Below, one piece after another: positions 25,602 to 34,075 of a stretch of DNA of 41,639 nucleotides. A program made the translations under genes and the position numbers. This DNA comes from Spirochaetia bacterium (GTDB taxonomy: Bacteria; Spirochaetota; Spirochaetia; PWKH01), in assembly GCA_021736545.1 (NCBI GenBank), contig JAIPFS010000001.1, forward strand, positions 1-41,639, read 5' to 3'. Position 1 is the stretch's first letter, and each line of letters opens with the position of its first letter. The notes beneath the pieces were generated by a model. The model saw only the letters and a program-made list of their open reading frames with translations, searched no databases and had not been told where the DNA came from.

Positions 25602-26570
25602 TTAATCTTCTTGTACCGAGTCTTCCTTCTGTTTGATAGGATCATTAAACTCATCAGTCTCTTTAGGTCCATTAGGCTCATTAGGCCAACTTTGAATATA
25701 TTTTTTTAAGCCCTCACAAATACTTAAAGATATCCTTTTCTGATATTTCGGACTTAAAAGATTCTTCACTTCTTCATAATTGGTTATAAATCCTGTTTCA
25801 ACAAGAACAGCAGGCATAATTGCTTCTTTCAGTATATAAAAATCTGCTTCCTTTAGACCACGATTATACGTTATCTCACCAATTTCATCATCAAGGGAAC
25901 TGAGCATCATATCAGCAAGATGCTGTGTTTCCATCACCAGCTCTTCTGTAAGCCGATTATTCAAATCAGTAATCAAATTATTGATTACCGTCTCGGAAAC
26001 AGTACTTTCAGCAAATTTCTTTTCTGAACCATCTGAACCATCTGAACTGTGATTATACATCCATACTTCAAAGCCTTTAGCGGAATTACCAGCAGCCGCA
26101 TTAGCATGAATAGAGATGAGAACTTTAGTTTTTGAATTCGCTATTTCCAGTTTATTAGCTGTTTCGGCTCTTTTCCACAAAGAAACAAAACTATCATCTG
26201 TTCTTGTCATAAAAACAGTAAGGTCAGGAGCTGCATTTTCTAAATTTTCTTTAACAATGATAGCTACCGCCAAGTTAATATCTTTCTCATACACATTTAT
26301 TGTTTTTCCATTGTCTTGAAAAGAAAAAACTGCACCTGGGTCTTTTCCGCCATGTCCTGGATCAACTATAACCGTACCGACGTCCCGAAAAATACCCTGA
26401 AAAGTATCTGCTCCATTTGTCATCCTTTCTTCGCTGCTTTCAGAAAATAAATAGTGTATAGAAAAAAAGTGAAACAGGCTAAGCACTATTAAGAAAAATG
26501 CAGCTTTCTTAAAAGTACTTGAAACCACTGTACTCCTGCCGATGGTAAAAAAATGCCCTAATCTTCTCAT
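25602..26570 (-). CDS. N-acetylmuramoyl-L-alanine amidase (Amidase_3 type)
   Basis: Zinc amidase that cuts the MurNAc-L-Ala bond in the periplasm. After a basic N terminus there is one hydrophobic segment (about 24-42) ending in FSESSEE, a signal peptide or anchor. The catalytic domain shows VDPGHGGKDPGAV (zinc His), ISIHANAA (second His) and VLVETGFITNYEE (catalytic Glu). The 322 residues lack a recognisable AMIN or LysM domain. The C-terminal tail is acidic and Pro/Lys rich. The start overlaps the proB stop (ATGA). It is the last gene of proA-proB-amidase. Confidence 0.9.
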   Translation of the reverse strand: MRRLGHFFTIGRSTVVSSTFKKAAFFLIVLSLFHFFSIHYLFSESSEERMTNGADTFQGIFRDVGTVIVDPGHGGKDPGAVFSFQDNGKTINVYEKDINLAVAIIVKENLENAAPDLTVFMTRTDDSFVSLWKRAETANKLEIANSKTKVLISIHANAAAGNSAKGFEVWMYNHSSDGSDGSEKKFAESTVSETVINNLITDLNNRLTEELVMETQHLADMMLSSLDDEIGEITYNRGLKEADFYILKEAIMPAVLVETGFITNYEEVKNLLSPKYQKRISLSICEGLKKYIQSWPNEPNGPKETDEFNDPIKQKEDSVQED

Positions 26571-27694
26571 TTTTCACTATCCAGGAATGCAATATCTTCG
26601 GGTCTGGCAACTTCATCACGATGTCCTTCCCCGAGTTTAACGGCTATTTCCTTAGTGTGACAGCCGTTAAGCAATTCTAATTCCGTGCTGTTAAAGGAAG
26701 TGACTGCTTTTGCTACATTATTAATAGCAACTACTTCACCCACTTGAAAAATTCCTTCTACTTTTTTAATACCCGAAGGCAGTAAACTCTTATTTCTTCG
26801 TAAAGCGGAAACGGCACCCTCATCGACAAGCAATTTCCCCTTCGCTTGAGTATTCAATATCCATCTGATCCTCTGAGATTTCTTCTCTTTCGGAACAAAA
26901 AAAGTACCAGCAGGATCCCCGGCAATTATTCTTTGTAAAATTGAATCCTCTTTACCTTGTGCAATTATTGTAGCACAGCCCGCTTGAGAAGCTATTTCTG
27001 CAGCAGAAATTTTTGTCTTCATTCCTCCGGTTGAAAAGGTACTCCCCCTTCCCAGTTCACTTCCGGCATAAGATTTAATGGTCTCATCTATTGCATCAAC
27101 CTGATAAATTAATTCTGCATCAGGATCTGTTTTCGGATTACCTGAATATAAACCATCTATATCAGTTAACAATATCAGAAGGTCTGCATCAATTTTACTT
27201 GCAATAAGAGCACTCAGTTTATCATTATCTTCAAAAGCATTTCCTATCTCAGCGGTGGATACACTGTCATTTTCATTACAAATTGGGATGGAGCCCAACT
27301 CAATAAGGGTTTCAAAAGAATTTCTTATATTTAGAAAACTTTTTCGGTTATTCAGGACTTCTCTGGTCAAAAGAAGCTGAGAAGCAACAAGACCAAATTT
27401 TTTAAAGAAATTCGTATAATACTGCATGAGAATCGGCTGACCAATGGACGCACAGGCCTGCCGCATCTTTATAGATGTAAGCCGTTGACTTATCTTCAGC
27501 TCCCCTGCGCCAATTCCTATAGCTCCGGAACTTACAAGCACCACTTGATAATTTTGTGCTGATAATTTGTATACCTGTTCTACGATATTTTTCATAAATT
27601 CAATATCAGCACCACCTTCATCACAGCTTAAGAGATTCGTTCCAATTTTAATTACTACTCTTTTAATACGAGAAAAATCACGTCTATTATTCAA
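26567..27694 (-). CDS. proB: Glutamate 5-kinase
   Basis: Phosphorylates glutamate for proline synthesis; usually feedback-inhibited by proline. The amino-acid-kinase domain includes VVIKIGTNLLS, VVLVSSGAIGIG, ENDSVSTAEIGNAFEDNDKLSA and GRGSTFSTGGMKTKISAAEIA. The C-terminal PUA domain (about 278-375) starts at KGKLLVDEGAVSAL. The 375-residue length is normal. The start is TTG at 27694, inside the end of proA (8-base overlap), with AAGGAT upstream. The order proA-proB is reversed from the common proB-proA. Confidence 0.95.
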   Translation of the reverse strand: MNNRRDFSRIKRVVIKIGTNLLSCDEGGADIEFMKNIVEQVYKLSAQNYQVVLVSSGAIGIGAGELKISQRLTSIKMRQACASIGQPILMQYYTNFFKKFGLVASQLLLTREVLNNRKSFLNIRNSFETLIELGSIPICNENDSVSTAEIGNAFEDNDKLSALIASKIDADLLILLTDIDGLYSGNPKTDPDAELIYQVDAIDETIKSYAGSELGRGSTFSTGGMKTKISAAEIASQAGCATIIAQGKEDSILQRIIAGDPAGTFFVPKEKKSQRIRWILNTQAKGKLLVDEGAVSALRRNKSLLPSGIKKVEGIFQVGEVVAINNVAKAVTSFNSTELELLNGCHTKEIAVKLGEGHRDEVARPEDIAFLDSEK

Positions 27695-28982
27695 GATTTA
27701 TATCCTTATGAGTAAAAGATTTACCATTTTTCCCGCTATACATGGCAACTATCTGTCCTTTTCCGCGCAGTATCCATTTGTAGCTGAGCAGTCCTTCAAG
27801 ACCTACAGGCCCCCGTGCATGTATCTTGTTTGTGCTGATACCTACTTCAGCACCTAAACCATACCTGTAGCCATCTGCAAATCTGGTGCTGCAATTCCAA
27901 TACACACCTGATGCATCAACATTTCTTAAGAAATACTCTGCTGTATGCTTATCCTCCGTAATAACAGCATCCGTATGGCCTGAACCATACTGGTGAATAT
28001 GATCAATAGCTTCCTGCTGAGAATCAACAATTTTTATGGAAAGAATCAAGTCAAGATATTCCGTTGCCCAATCACTTTCATCTGCGCGGCTGCAGGTAAT
28101 TATTTCTGAAACCCTGCTGTCTCCCCGCAGTTCAACCTTTTCCAAGCTAAGAGCTTCAGCTAAGGGAGGCAGAAACTTTTCAGCTATACTCTTGTGAACC
28201 AGCAGAGTCTCCAAGGAATTACAAGCCGCTGGGTACTGGCATTTTGAATCCTTTATTATTGCAATCGCCTTTTCTGTATCAACTGCTTTTTCATCAACAT
28301 AAATGTGACAAATACCATCTGAATGACCGAGAACAGGTATTCGTGAATTATCCATTATATACTGAACAAATGCTTTGGATCCTCGGGGAATCATCAGATC
28401 GATTAGATCATCCATTTTTAAAAGCTCTTTTACTGCTTCACGAGTTTCAACCAGTTTAATCCACTCAGGAGGGATTTCTGCTGAAGAAGAAATTGTTGCT
28501 TCACGAATGCATTCTGTCAGTACTTTATTGGTTCTAATAGCTTCACTCCCCCCTTTTAGTACTACTGCATTCCCGCTTTTCAAACAAAGTGAAGCAATTT
28601 GAATTAATGCATCAGGCCTTGACTCAAAAATCATTCCAATAACACCAATTGGACTCGTTATCTTTTCAAGGATTAAGTCAGTATCAAGCTCTCTTTTTTC
28701 CATAATTTTATTAAGAGGATCCTGCATACTTATTATTTTCTGCAGACCTGAACAAACATCAAACAGTTTATCTTCGTCAAACTTTAGTCGTTTCATTAAC
28801 GGGGCAGCAAGACCATTTTTCTTCCCTTCCTCAAGATCCTGCTTGTTTGCAGTAAAAATTCTATCTTTTTCTTTGTCCAGTGTGCTGATGATTAACTGCA
28901 GAACGGAATTACGAGTTTCATTATCTGTTGTAAATAGTTTTTTCTGAGCTGAAACAGCGGCTTTAACTTGTTCTTTTATCAT
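27687..28982 (-). CDS. proA: Gamma-glutamyl phosphate reductase
   Basis: Reduces glutamyl 5-phosphate to glutamate semialdehyde with NADPH. It is an aldehyde-dehydrogenase-fold protein with IGVIGMIFESRPDALIQIA, VVLKGGSEAIRTN, LIDLMIPRGSKAFVQYI, the catalytic Cys in YPAACNSLETLLVHKS, and the C-terminal FADGYRYGLGAEVGISTNK. The 431-residue length is typical. ATG at 28982 follows GCAGGAG. It is the first gene of the minus-strand proline/amidase operon and is divergent from the selenium operon across a 102-base gap. Confidence 0.96.
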   Translation of the reverse strand: MIKEQVKAAVSAQKKLFTTDNETRNSVLQLIISTLDKEKDRIFTANKQDLEEGKKNGLAAPLMKRLKFDEDKLFDVCSGLQKIISMQDPLNKIMEKRELDTDLILEKITSPIGVIGMIFESRPDALIQIASLCLKSGNAVVLKGGSEAIRTNKVLTECIREATISSSAEIPPEWIKLVETREAVKELLKMDDLIDLMIPRGSKAFVQYIMDNSRIPVLGHSDGICHIYVDEKAVDTEKAIAIIKDSKCQYPAACNSLETLLVHKSIAEKFLPPLAEALSLEKVELRGDSRVSEIITCSRADESDWATEYLDLILSIKIVDSQQEAIDHIHQYGSGHTDAVITEDKHTAEYFLRNVDASGVYWNCSTRFADGYRYGLGAEVGISTNKIHARGPVGLEGLLSYKWILRGKGQIVAMYSGKNGKSFTHKDINLE

Positions 28983-29045
28983 GAAGTTTCTCCTGCTTAT
29001 AGATTACCGTAAAAACATTGTTTTTTGCAATAATAAAGTTTTTAC

Positions 29046-29089
29046 TTCACAAAACTTCCCTGCCATTATATAGTATCATTTATAATGGC
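29046..29089 (+). promoter_or_regulatory. Promoter and palindromic operator of the selenium operon
   Basis: TTCACA (29046-29051), a 17-nt spacer and TATAGT (29069-29074) form a promoter. Over it lies a perfect inverted repeat: GCCATTATA (29062-29070), ten bases, TATAATGGC (29081-29089). The right arm contains the yqeC ATG (29085). A protein bound here would block both the -10 and the start of the message, so repression is the natural reading. The same repeat with the same spacing is at 34872-34898. Confidence 0.7.
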
Positions 29090-29981
29090 TGATTATGGTA
29101 AACTGCTTAAAATCATACAAGAAAAGAAAATCATATCTTTCACTGGAGGGGGAGGAAAAACCAGTTTCATGCTGTTTCTCGCAAAAAAATTGAAACTAAT
29201 GAGGAAGAAAATTCTGGTTACAACAACTACTAAGGTATATCATCCTTCATTTTTTACCTATTTTCAGGATTATACAATATCTAGCTATAACAAACTTCTT
29301 AATCATATACCTGAAGAATCAACAATTACTTTTTTTTATATTCCCTATTCCCGTATTAAAGTGGGTGGGCCAAAAAGCAGTTTCATTGACCTTTTAGCTA
29401 GTAAACAAGTGTATGATGCTATTTTAGTTGAAGCAGATGGTTCAAAACAGAGACCGGTTAAAATCCCGGGGCCGGGGGAACCGGTGATCCCTGAATCGAC
29501 AGATATCTGTTTTTCTATTACAGGATTATCGTCTTTAGGAAAGAAAGCAGACGATTCCTGTATACACAGAATGGAGGAATTTATAAAAAACTTTAATCAA
29601 TTTATTGGAAATGAAAATAACATAATAGATATACATATGCTATGCAGTATTATGCTTTCCCCTTGGGGACCCTTCAGATCATCTAATGATAGAACTAGTA
29701 AAATTGCAGTTTTTAATCAATCTGATACGGTAACGATTCCTTTAACTGTTCTTTCAGATCAGCTTGAAGAAAATATTTATAAATCACTTCACATGAAGCA
29801 ATCAGAAGAATCTATTTCATCTAAGCGTATTAAGAATGACTGCTTAAGATCAGAAGATGATAAGACTGTTAAAATTTCTGGATATCTTATCACCCATATG
29901 AAACCAGAATCTGCTGTCGATTATATCCATTTATTTGATGAAAATTATTTATTTAAGAGGAAATATCATGAATATTTTTAA
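29085..29981 (+). CDS. yqeC: Selenium-dependent hydroxylase accessory protein YqeC
   Basis: Family of putative nucleotide-binding proteins found with selenium-dependent molybdenum hydroxylases; the biochemical role is not established. The P-loop is FTGGGGKTS (19-27), TTTTKVYHP follows, and the family-defining VEADGSKQRPVKIPG with EPVIP is near 114-132. A short Lys/Ser region at about 245-265 is unconserved. The ATG at 29085 lies ten bases after a TATAGT box with no Shine-Dalgarno sequence, so the transcript is nearly leaderless. The 3' end overlaps the next gene by 14 bases. The 298-residue length is slightly long for the family. Confidence 0.88.
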   Translation: MADYGKLLKIIQEKKIISFTGGGGKTSFMLFLAKKLKLMRKKILVTTTTKVYHPSFFTYFQDYTISSYNKLLNHIPEESTITFFYIPYSRIKVGGPKSSFIDLLASKQVYDAILVEADGSKQRPVKIPGPGEPVIPESTDICFSITGLSSLGKKADDSCIHRMEEFIKNFNQFIGNENNIIDIHMLCSIMLSPWGPFRSSNDRTSKIAVFNQSDTVTIPLTVLSDQLEENIYKSLHMKQSEESISSKRIKNDCLRSEDDKTVKISGYLITHMKPESAVDYIHLFDENYLFKRKYHEYF

Positions 29982-31554
29982 AAAAGCTTCAGAGCTCGTT
30001 GAAGAAAATTACAATTTTGCCATTGCTACAATTACACGAGCTCAAGGCTCAACTCCTAGAAGTAATGCGAAAATGATTATTACTGAAAATGATAAGACAT
30101 ACGGAACAATCGGCGGTGGATTATCTGAAGCATATGTTATAGAAGAAGCTAAGAAAGCTATTAAGGAAGGGAAGTCCAGGAGCGTTTCATATATTCTGGA
30201 TGATGGTAAATCTGAAAAGAGTATTCATATGCTATGCGGCGGTAATCTTGAGATTTTCATAGAATTTATCCCCTCATCAAAAAAGCTGCTTCTCATCGGC
30301 GGCGGACATGTAAATAGTGAAATTGCAAAAACAGCAGCACACATTGGATTCAGGATAGAGGTAGCGGAGACACGCAAAGAGTTTGCTTCCTCAGAGCGTT
30401 TTCCCATGGCAAAAAAAATAGTCTGCAGAGACACAATCGAAGAAGCTGTCAGTGAGCTGACTATTGATTCAAGAACTGCTGTAGTTGTTGCCACCCATGA
30501 TCATGATTTAAAAGCAGTTGAAGCAGTTTTATCAAGTAAATCTCCGTATATTGGTTTCCTCGGAAGCAGAAAAAAAACTGCATATTTTAAAAGAGAGATG
30601 CTTGCACATGGTTTTTCAAAAAAAAGAGTTGCTTCTCTCTATGCACCTATCGGTTTAGATATAGGTTCTGAATCTCCTGAAGAGATAGCTTTGAGTATAA
30701 CAGCAGAAATTCTTATGGCTCTGAATAATTCTAGCGGATTACCTCTCAAAGACAGAGCTGAAAATCTCGTTATTGTTAGAGGAGCCGGAGATATTGCCTC
30801 TGGTACAATTCATCGCCTTATTCGCTCCGGTTATCGAGTACTTGCTTTGGAGATGGAGAAACCGACTGTTATTCGAAGAACAGTTTCTTATGCATCAGCT
30901 GTTTATGAAGGAAGCATCGAAATAGATGGGATAAAAGGAGAATTAGCGGGGAACTACTCAGAAGCAAAATCAATTATGGATGAAAAAAAGGCAGCTGTTT
31001 TAATAGACCCTGCGGGGGAATCTATTAAGCACTTAAGACCAAATATTTTAGTAGATGCAGTACTTGCAAAGAAGAATATAGGAACTTCCATTGATATGGC
31101 TCCCATAGTGATAGCTCTCGGTCCTGGGTTTACTGCAGGAACTGATGCACATGCAGTCATTGAAACAAACAGAGGACATTATTTAGGTTCAGTAATACAT
31201 TCAGGTAATGCACAGGAAAATACTGGAATTCCTGGAAAAATTGCCGGAGAATCAGAAAAAAGGGTCCTCAGGGCACCAACGCCAGGTGTTTTTTCCTCAG
31301 AACACAGTATTGGAGATCATATCGAAGCGGGAGAAACGCTTGCATGGGTTGATAAAAAAGCAGTAATTACTGAAATTTCAGGTACTATAAGAGGTTTGCT
31401 TGCTGATAGTCTTCACGTAACAGAAGGTTTTAAAGTAGGAGATGTTGATCCCAGAAATAATTTTGATCATTGTTTCAGCATCTCTGATAAGGCAAGGTCT
31501 GTTGCTGGAGGAGTTCTAGAAGCTATTCTTTATTACTCTCATAGGAATTCCTGA
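29968..31554 (+). CDS. XdhC-YqeB fusion, selenium-dependent molybdenum hydroxylase maturation
   Basis: Two maturation factors in one 528-residue chain. Residues ~1-240 are XdhC/CoxI-like: ITRAQGSTPRSNAKM, YGTIGGGLSEA, LLLIGGGHVNSEIAK (nucleotide loop) and YIGFLGSRKKTAYF. XdhC proteins bind and sulfurate the molybdopterin cofactor of xanthine dehydrogenase-type enzymes. Residues ~268-528 are YqeB (EF2563 family): LVIVRGAGDIASGTIHRLIR, EMEKPTVIRRTVSYASAV and IDMAPIVIALGPGFTAG. The frame opens at 29935, but TAAGAGG before ATG 29968 decides the start. These two are usually separate genes. Confidence 0.9.
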   Translation: MNIFKKASELVEENYNFAIATITRAQGSTPRSNAKMIITENDKTYGTIGGGLSEAYVIEEAKKAIKEGKSRSVSYILDDGKSEKSIHMLCGGNLEIFIEFIPSSKKLLLIGGGHVNSEIAKTAAHIGFRIEVAETRKEFASSERFPMAKKIVCRDTIEEAVSELTIDSRTAVVVATHDHDLKAVEAVLSSKSPYIGFLGSRKKTAYFKREMLAHGFSKKRVASLYAPIGLDIGSESPEEIALSITAEILMALNNSSGLPLKDRAENLVIVRGAGDIASGTIHRLIRSGYRVLALEMEKPTVIRRTVSYASAVYEGSIEIDGIKGELAGNYSEAKSIMDEKKAAVLIDPAGESIKHLRPNILVDAVLAKKNIGTSIDMAPIVIALGPGFTAGTDAHAVIETNRGHYLGSVIHSGNAQENTGIPGKIAGESEKRVLRAPTPGVFSSEHSIGDHIEAGETLAWVDKKAVITEISGTIRGLLADSLHVTEGFKVGDVDPRNNFDHCFSISDKARSVAGGVLEAILYYSHRNS

Positions 31555-31563
31555 TACTCTTTT

Positions 31564-31605
31564 TTTCTTTTACTTGATACTGAATTTCTTTTACTTGATA
31601 CTGAA
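31564..31605 (+). repeat. Tandem 21-bp direct repeat, two copies
   Basis: TTTCTTTTACTTGATACTGAA occurs at 31564-31584 and again, immediately and identically, at 31585-31605. A degenerate third element (CTGATACTC then a T-rich run) precedes it at the end of the upstream gene. It lies in the only sizeable gap (83 bases) of the selenium operon. This looks like slippage in a T-rich spacer; a role in mRNA processing is possible but unsupported. Confidence 0.85.
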
Positions 31606-31637
31606 GCTTAAAAAAATATCTTAAAAAGGAGTCTTTT

Positions 31638-32825
31638 TTGATATATTTAGATAATGCAGCTACTTCGTATCCTAAAGCTCCAGGTGTGAAAGAGGCTATT
31701 TGCAAATGCATTGATTTTCCCCACGGGAATGTAGGAAGATCTGCTCATGAAGCCTCTGCAGCCAGCAGCAGGATTTTATTTGAAGCTCGTGATTACCTTG
31801 CCTCTTTTATGAACTTTTCAGATGATTCAGCATGTATTTTTACGAAAAGTGCTACAGAGTCAATAAATCTTGTAGTAAAAAGTCAAATACAGGAAACCCA
31901 AGAGCAGAATCTAACTATACTCACCTCCCCCATGGAACACAATTCTGTTTCTCGAGTCTTAAAAGAGTTTTCAAATAGAGACCGTATTACTGTGATTACT
32001 TTTCGTTGTGATCCTTTCGGTTTCCCTGATCTTGAAGATATGGAAAAGCAGCTTCGAGAAAATTCAATAAGTTTCCTGGTCAGTACAGCAGCTTCTAATG
32101 TAACAGGTGCTGTTTTTCCAATAGAAAAAATTTGTAAAATAACAAAAAAATATAATACACCTCTCTGCCTGGATGCTTCCCAATTAGTTGGGGAAACTGA
32201 ACTTGATTTTTCCAGCATGCCTGATGGTGCTGTTTGCTTTTCAGCTCATAAAGGCTTATTAGCTCCACCTGGAGTAGGAATCTGCTATTTATCCGGTTCA
32301 TTCAGACCGAAACCTCTTATTTTTGGAGGAACAGGGAGTAACTCTGAATCTACACAGCAGCCGAAAGAGCTTCCTGATTATTATGAAGCAGGTACTCCCA
32401 ATTTTTATGGAATAACAGGTCTGTATGCTGCACTGAATTTTATTAAAAATAAAGGTAATTCATTTTATGCATATAAAGATTATGTATCTAAGCTGCTTTA
32501 CAATGAATTAAAGAATATTGAGGAACTCAATATTCTATCCCCTGAATTAAATCGAGTTCCCATAATCTCTGCTGCAATAAATAAAAAAACTTGCAAAGAG
32601 ATTTCCAGTAGTACAGAATCTTTACTCAGTAAGGCTGCATCATATATATCCAATAATGATATTGCCATACGATTCGGTCTTCACTGCGCCCCATCAGCTC
32701 ATAAACACCTAGGGACTTTTCCGGATGGTGGAACCATCCGGTTTTCCCCGGGTTTTTTTACTACAGAAAAAGAGATAAAGCAAACTGTAAAGATAGTTAA
32801 GGATTTTTTTTATGAAAACACATGA
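31638..32825 (+). CDS. Cysteine desulfurase family protein of the selenium cluster (NifS/CsdB-like)
   Basis: PLP-dependent class V aminotransferase-fold enzyme that would release sulfur or selenium from (seleno)cysteine for cofactor maturation. IYLDNAATSYPKAPGV opens the protein, CLDASQLVGETELDF holds the PLP Asp, FSAHKGLLAPPGVG holds the Schiff-base Lys, and RFGLHCAPSAHKHLGT carries the catalytic Cys. It fits the EF2568 subfamily that travels with selD and yqeB/yqeC. The start is TTG at 31638, with AAGGAG six bases upstream. The end overlaps selD by 14 bases. The product has 395 residues. Confidence 0.92.
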   Translation: MIYLDNAATSYPKAPGVKEAICKCIDFPHGNVGRSAHEASAASSRILFEARDYLASFMNFSDDSACIFTKSATESINLVVKSQIQETQEQNLTILTSPMEHNSVSRVLKEFSNRDRITVITFRCDPFGFPDLEDMEKQLRENSISFLVSTAASNVTGAVFPIEKICKITKKYNTPLCLDASQLVGETELDFSSMPDGAVCFSAHKGLLAPPGVGICYLSGSFRPKPLIFGGTGSNSESTQQPKELPDYYEAGTPNFYGITGLYAALNFIKNKGNSFYAYKDYVSKLLYNELKNIEELNILSPELNRVPIISAAINKKTCKEISSSTESLLSKAASYISNNDIAIRFGLHCAPSAHKHLGTFPDGGTIRFSPGFFTTEKEIKQTVKIVKDFFYENT

Positions 32826-33849
32826 AAAGCTCACAGGTTATTCACGATTTTCTGGCTGCGGAGCAAAATTAGGTCCCGGCATCCTCGATAAAGCTCTCTG
32901 TGGTTTAAGTCAGCCGGATTATGATTTTTTAATTGCTGACTACAGTACGAGTGAAGATTGTGGAGTAATAAAAATCTCTGAACAGCAAGCGTTAGTTCAA
33001 ACCATTGATTTCTTTCCTCCTATAGTGGATGATCCCTGGTCTTTCGGGAGAATAGCTGGAGCAAATGCATTGTCTGATATTTATGCTATGGGTGCAGATC
33101 CAGTTAGCGCTGTTAGTGTAGTCTGCTTTCCTGTTAATCAGTTATCACTTGATTACCTGAAAGAGATAATGGCAGGAGGACTCTCTGCTCTTGTAGAGGC
33201 AGAGGCGGCTCTAGTTGGTGGGCATAGTATTGATGATAATGAACTTAAATTTGGGTTTTCATTAAATGGACTCATCCATCCAAATCACATACTTAGAAAT
33301 AATTCCCCCAAGCTGCATGAGGCTGTTATTCTAACTAAGCCTATTGGTACGGGGACAATCAATACAGCATTACGGGCTGAATTAGTTTCTGATAAAGCTT
33401 TATCTAACTCCATAACTTCAATGCAGACACTTAATAAAAAAGCTTCTGAAATCTGCAGAAATTTTTCTGTTTCTGCCTGTACAGATGTCACTGGATTCGG
33501 TTTGCTAGGGCATGCGGCAGAAATTTTTTCTGATGCACCTGCAGGGCTTCATATTAATTCAAAAGATATCCCCCTCCTGCCTGATGCGTATACCTATATT
33601 CAAATGGGCTTAGTACCAGAAGGGACATATAGAAATATGGACTTCAGGGGGCAAATGGTCGATAAATTTTCAAATATTAATGAAGATCTTCTGCATTTAC
33701 TATTTGACCCTCAGACTTCCGGAGGGCTTCTTTTTACAGTTGCTGAAAATGAGTCTGAAAAGATTATTAAAACAATGAAAGATGAGGGAATTAATGCTGC
33801 AGTTATAGGAAAAACCACAAGTAATCGAGGGAGAATCAGCATTGACTGA
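32812..33849 (+). CDS. selD: Selenide, water dikinase (selenophosphate synthetase)
   Basis: Makes selenophosphate, the selenium donor for selenoproteins, selenouridine tRNA and the labile selenium cofactor. The active-site segment is SGCGAKLGPG with Cys16 and Lys19; it is the Cys form, with no in-frame TGA. TIDFFPPIVDDPWSFGRIA, ANALSDIYAMGADPVSAVSV and VGGHSIDDNELKFGFS are the conserved ATP/metal parts, and DVTGFGLLGHAAE and FDPQTSGGLLF lie in the C-terminal half. The 345-residue length is standard. No selA, selB or tRNA-Sec is visible here, so its role here is most simply cofactor selenation. Confidence 0.96.
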   Translation: MKTHEKLTGYSRFSGCGAKLGPGILDKALCGLSQPDYDFLIADYSTSEDCGVIKISEQQALVQTIDFFPPIVDDPWSFGRIAGANALSDIYAMGADPVSAVSVVCFPVNQLSLDYLKEIMAGGLSALVEAEAALVGGHSIDDNELKFGFSLNGLIHPNHILRNNSPKLHEAVILTKPIGTGTINTALRAELVSDKALSNSITSMQTLNKKASEICRNFSVSACTDVTGFGLLGHAAEIFSDAPAGLHINSKDIPLLPDAYTYIQMGLVPEGTYRNMDFRGQMVDKFSNINEDLLHLLFDPQTSGGLLFTVAENESEKIIKTMKDEGINAAVIGKTTSNRGRISID

Positions 33850-34075
33850 AGAATATCTATTTACATTCCGTACAAGTCATGAAGTTTTTAAGGCTGAGAA
33901 AGATATTAAGACACTGCATAATGTGCATTACAAATTGATTCCTACTCCAAGAGAAATCAGTTCAGAATGCGGCTTCTCGCTGATACTTAATAAATGTCAA
34001 GTAAATTTTAGTTATAAACATGTTTATTCAATTAAGAAAAAAAAGGGAAAAATATATTATGAAAAAAATAATTGA
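33842..34075 (+). CDS. DUF3343 protein, putative Se/S carrier
   Basis: A 77-residue protein of the DUF3343 type: EYLFTFRTSHEVFKAEKDIK, then YKLIPTPREISSECGFSL. The Cys in SSECGFSL is the conserved candidate for carrying sulfur or selenium. DUF3343 proteins are found next to selD and yedF in other genomes; the function is inferred from context. The start is TTG at 33842, with GAGGGAG eight bases upstream, inside the end of selD (8-base overlap). The tail after residue 50 is Lys/Tyr rich. It overlaps yedF by 17 bases. Confidence 0.85.
   Translation: MTEEYLFTFRTSHEVFKAEKDIKTLHNVHYKLIPTPREISSECGFSLILNKCQVNFSYKHVYSIKKKKGKIYYEKNN

Noticed and set aside
31564..31605. CRISPR-like or mobile-element signal from the direct repeats.
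   Set aside because: There are only two adjacent copies with no spacers, no cas genes, no transposase and no terminal inverted repeats.
32857..32871. Possibility that SelD is a selenoprotein.
   Set aside because: The active-site codon is TGC (Cys16) in SGCGAK, not TGA, and no in-frame TGA occurs in the gene.
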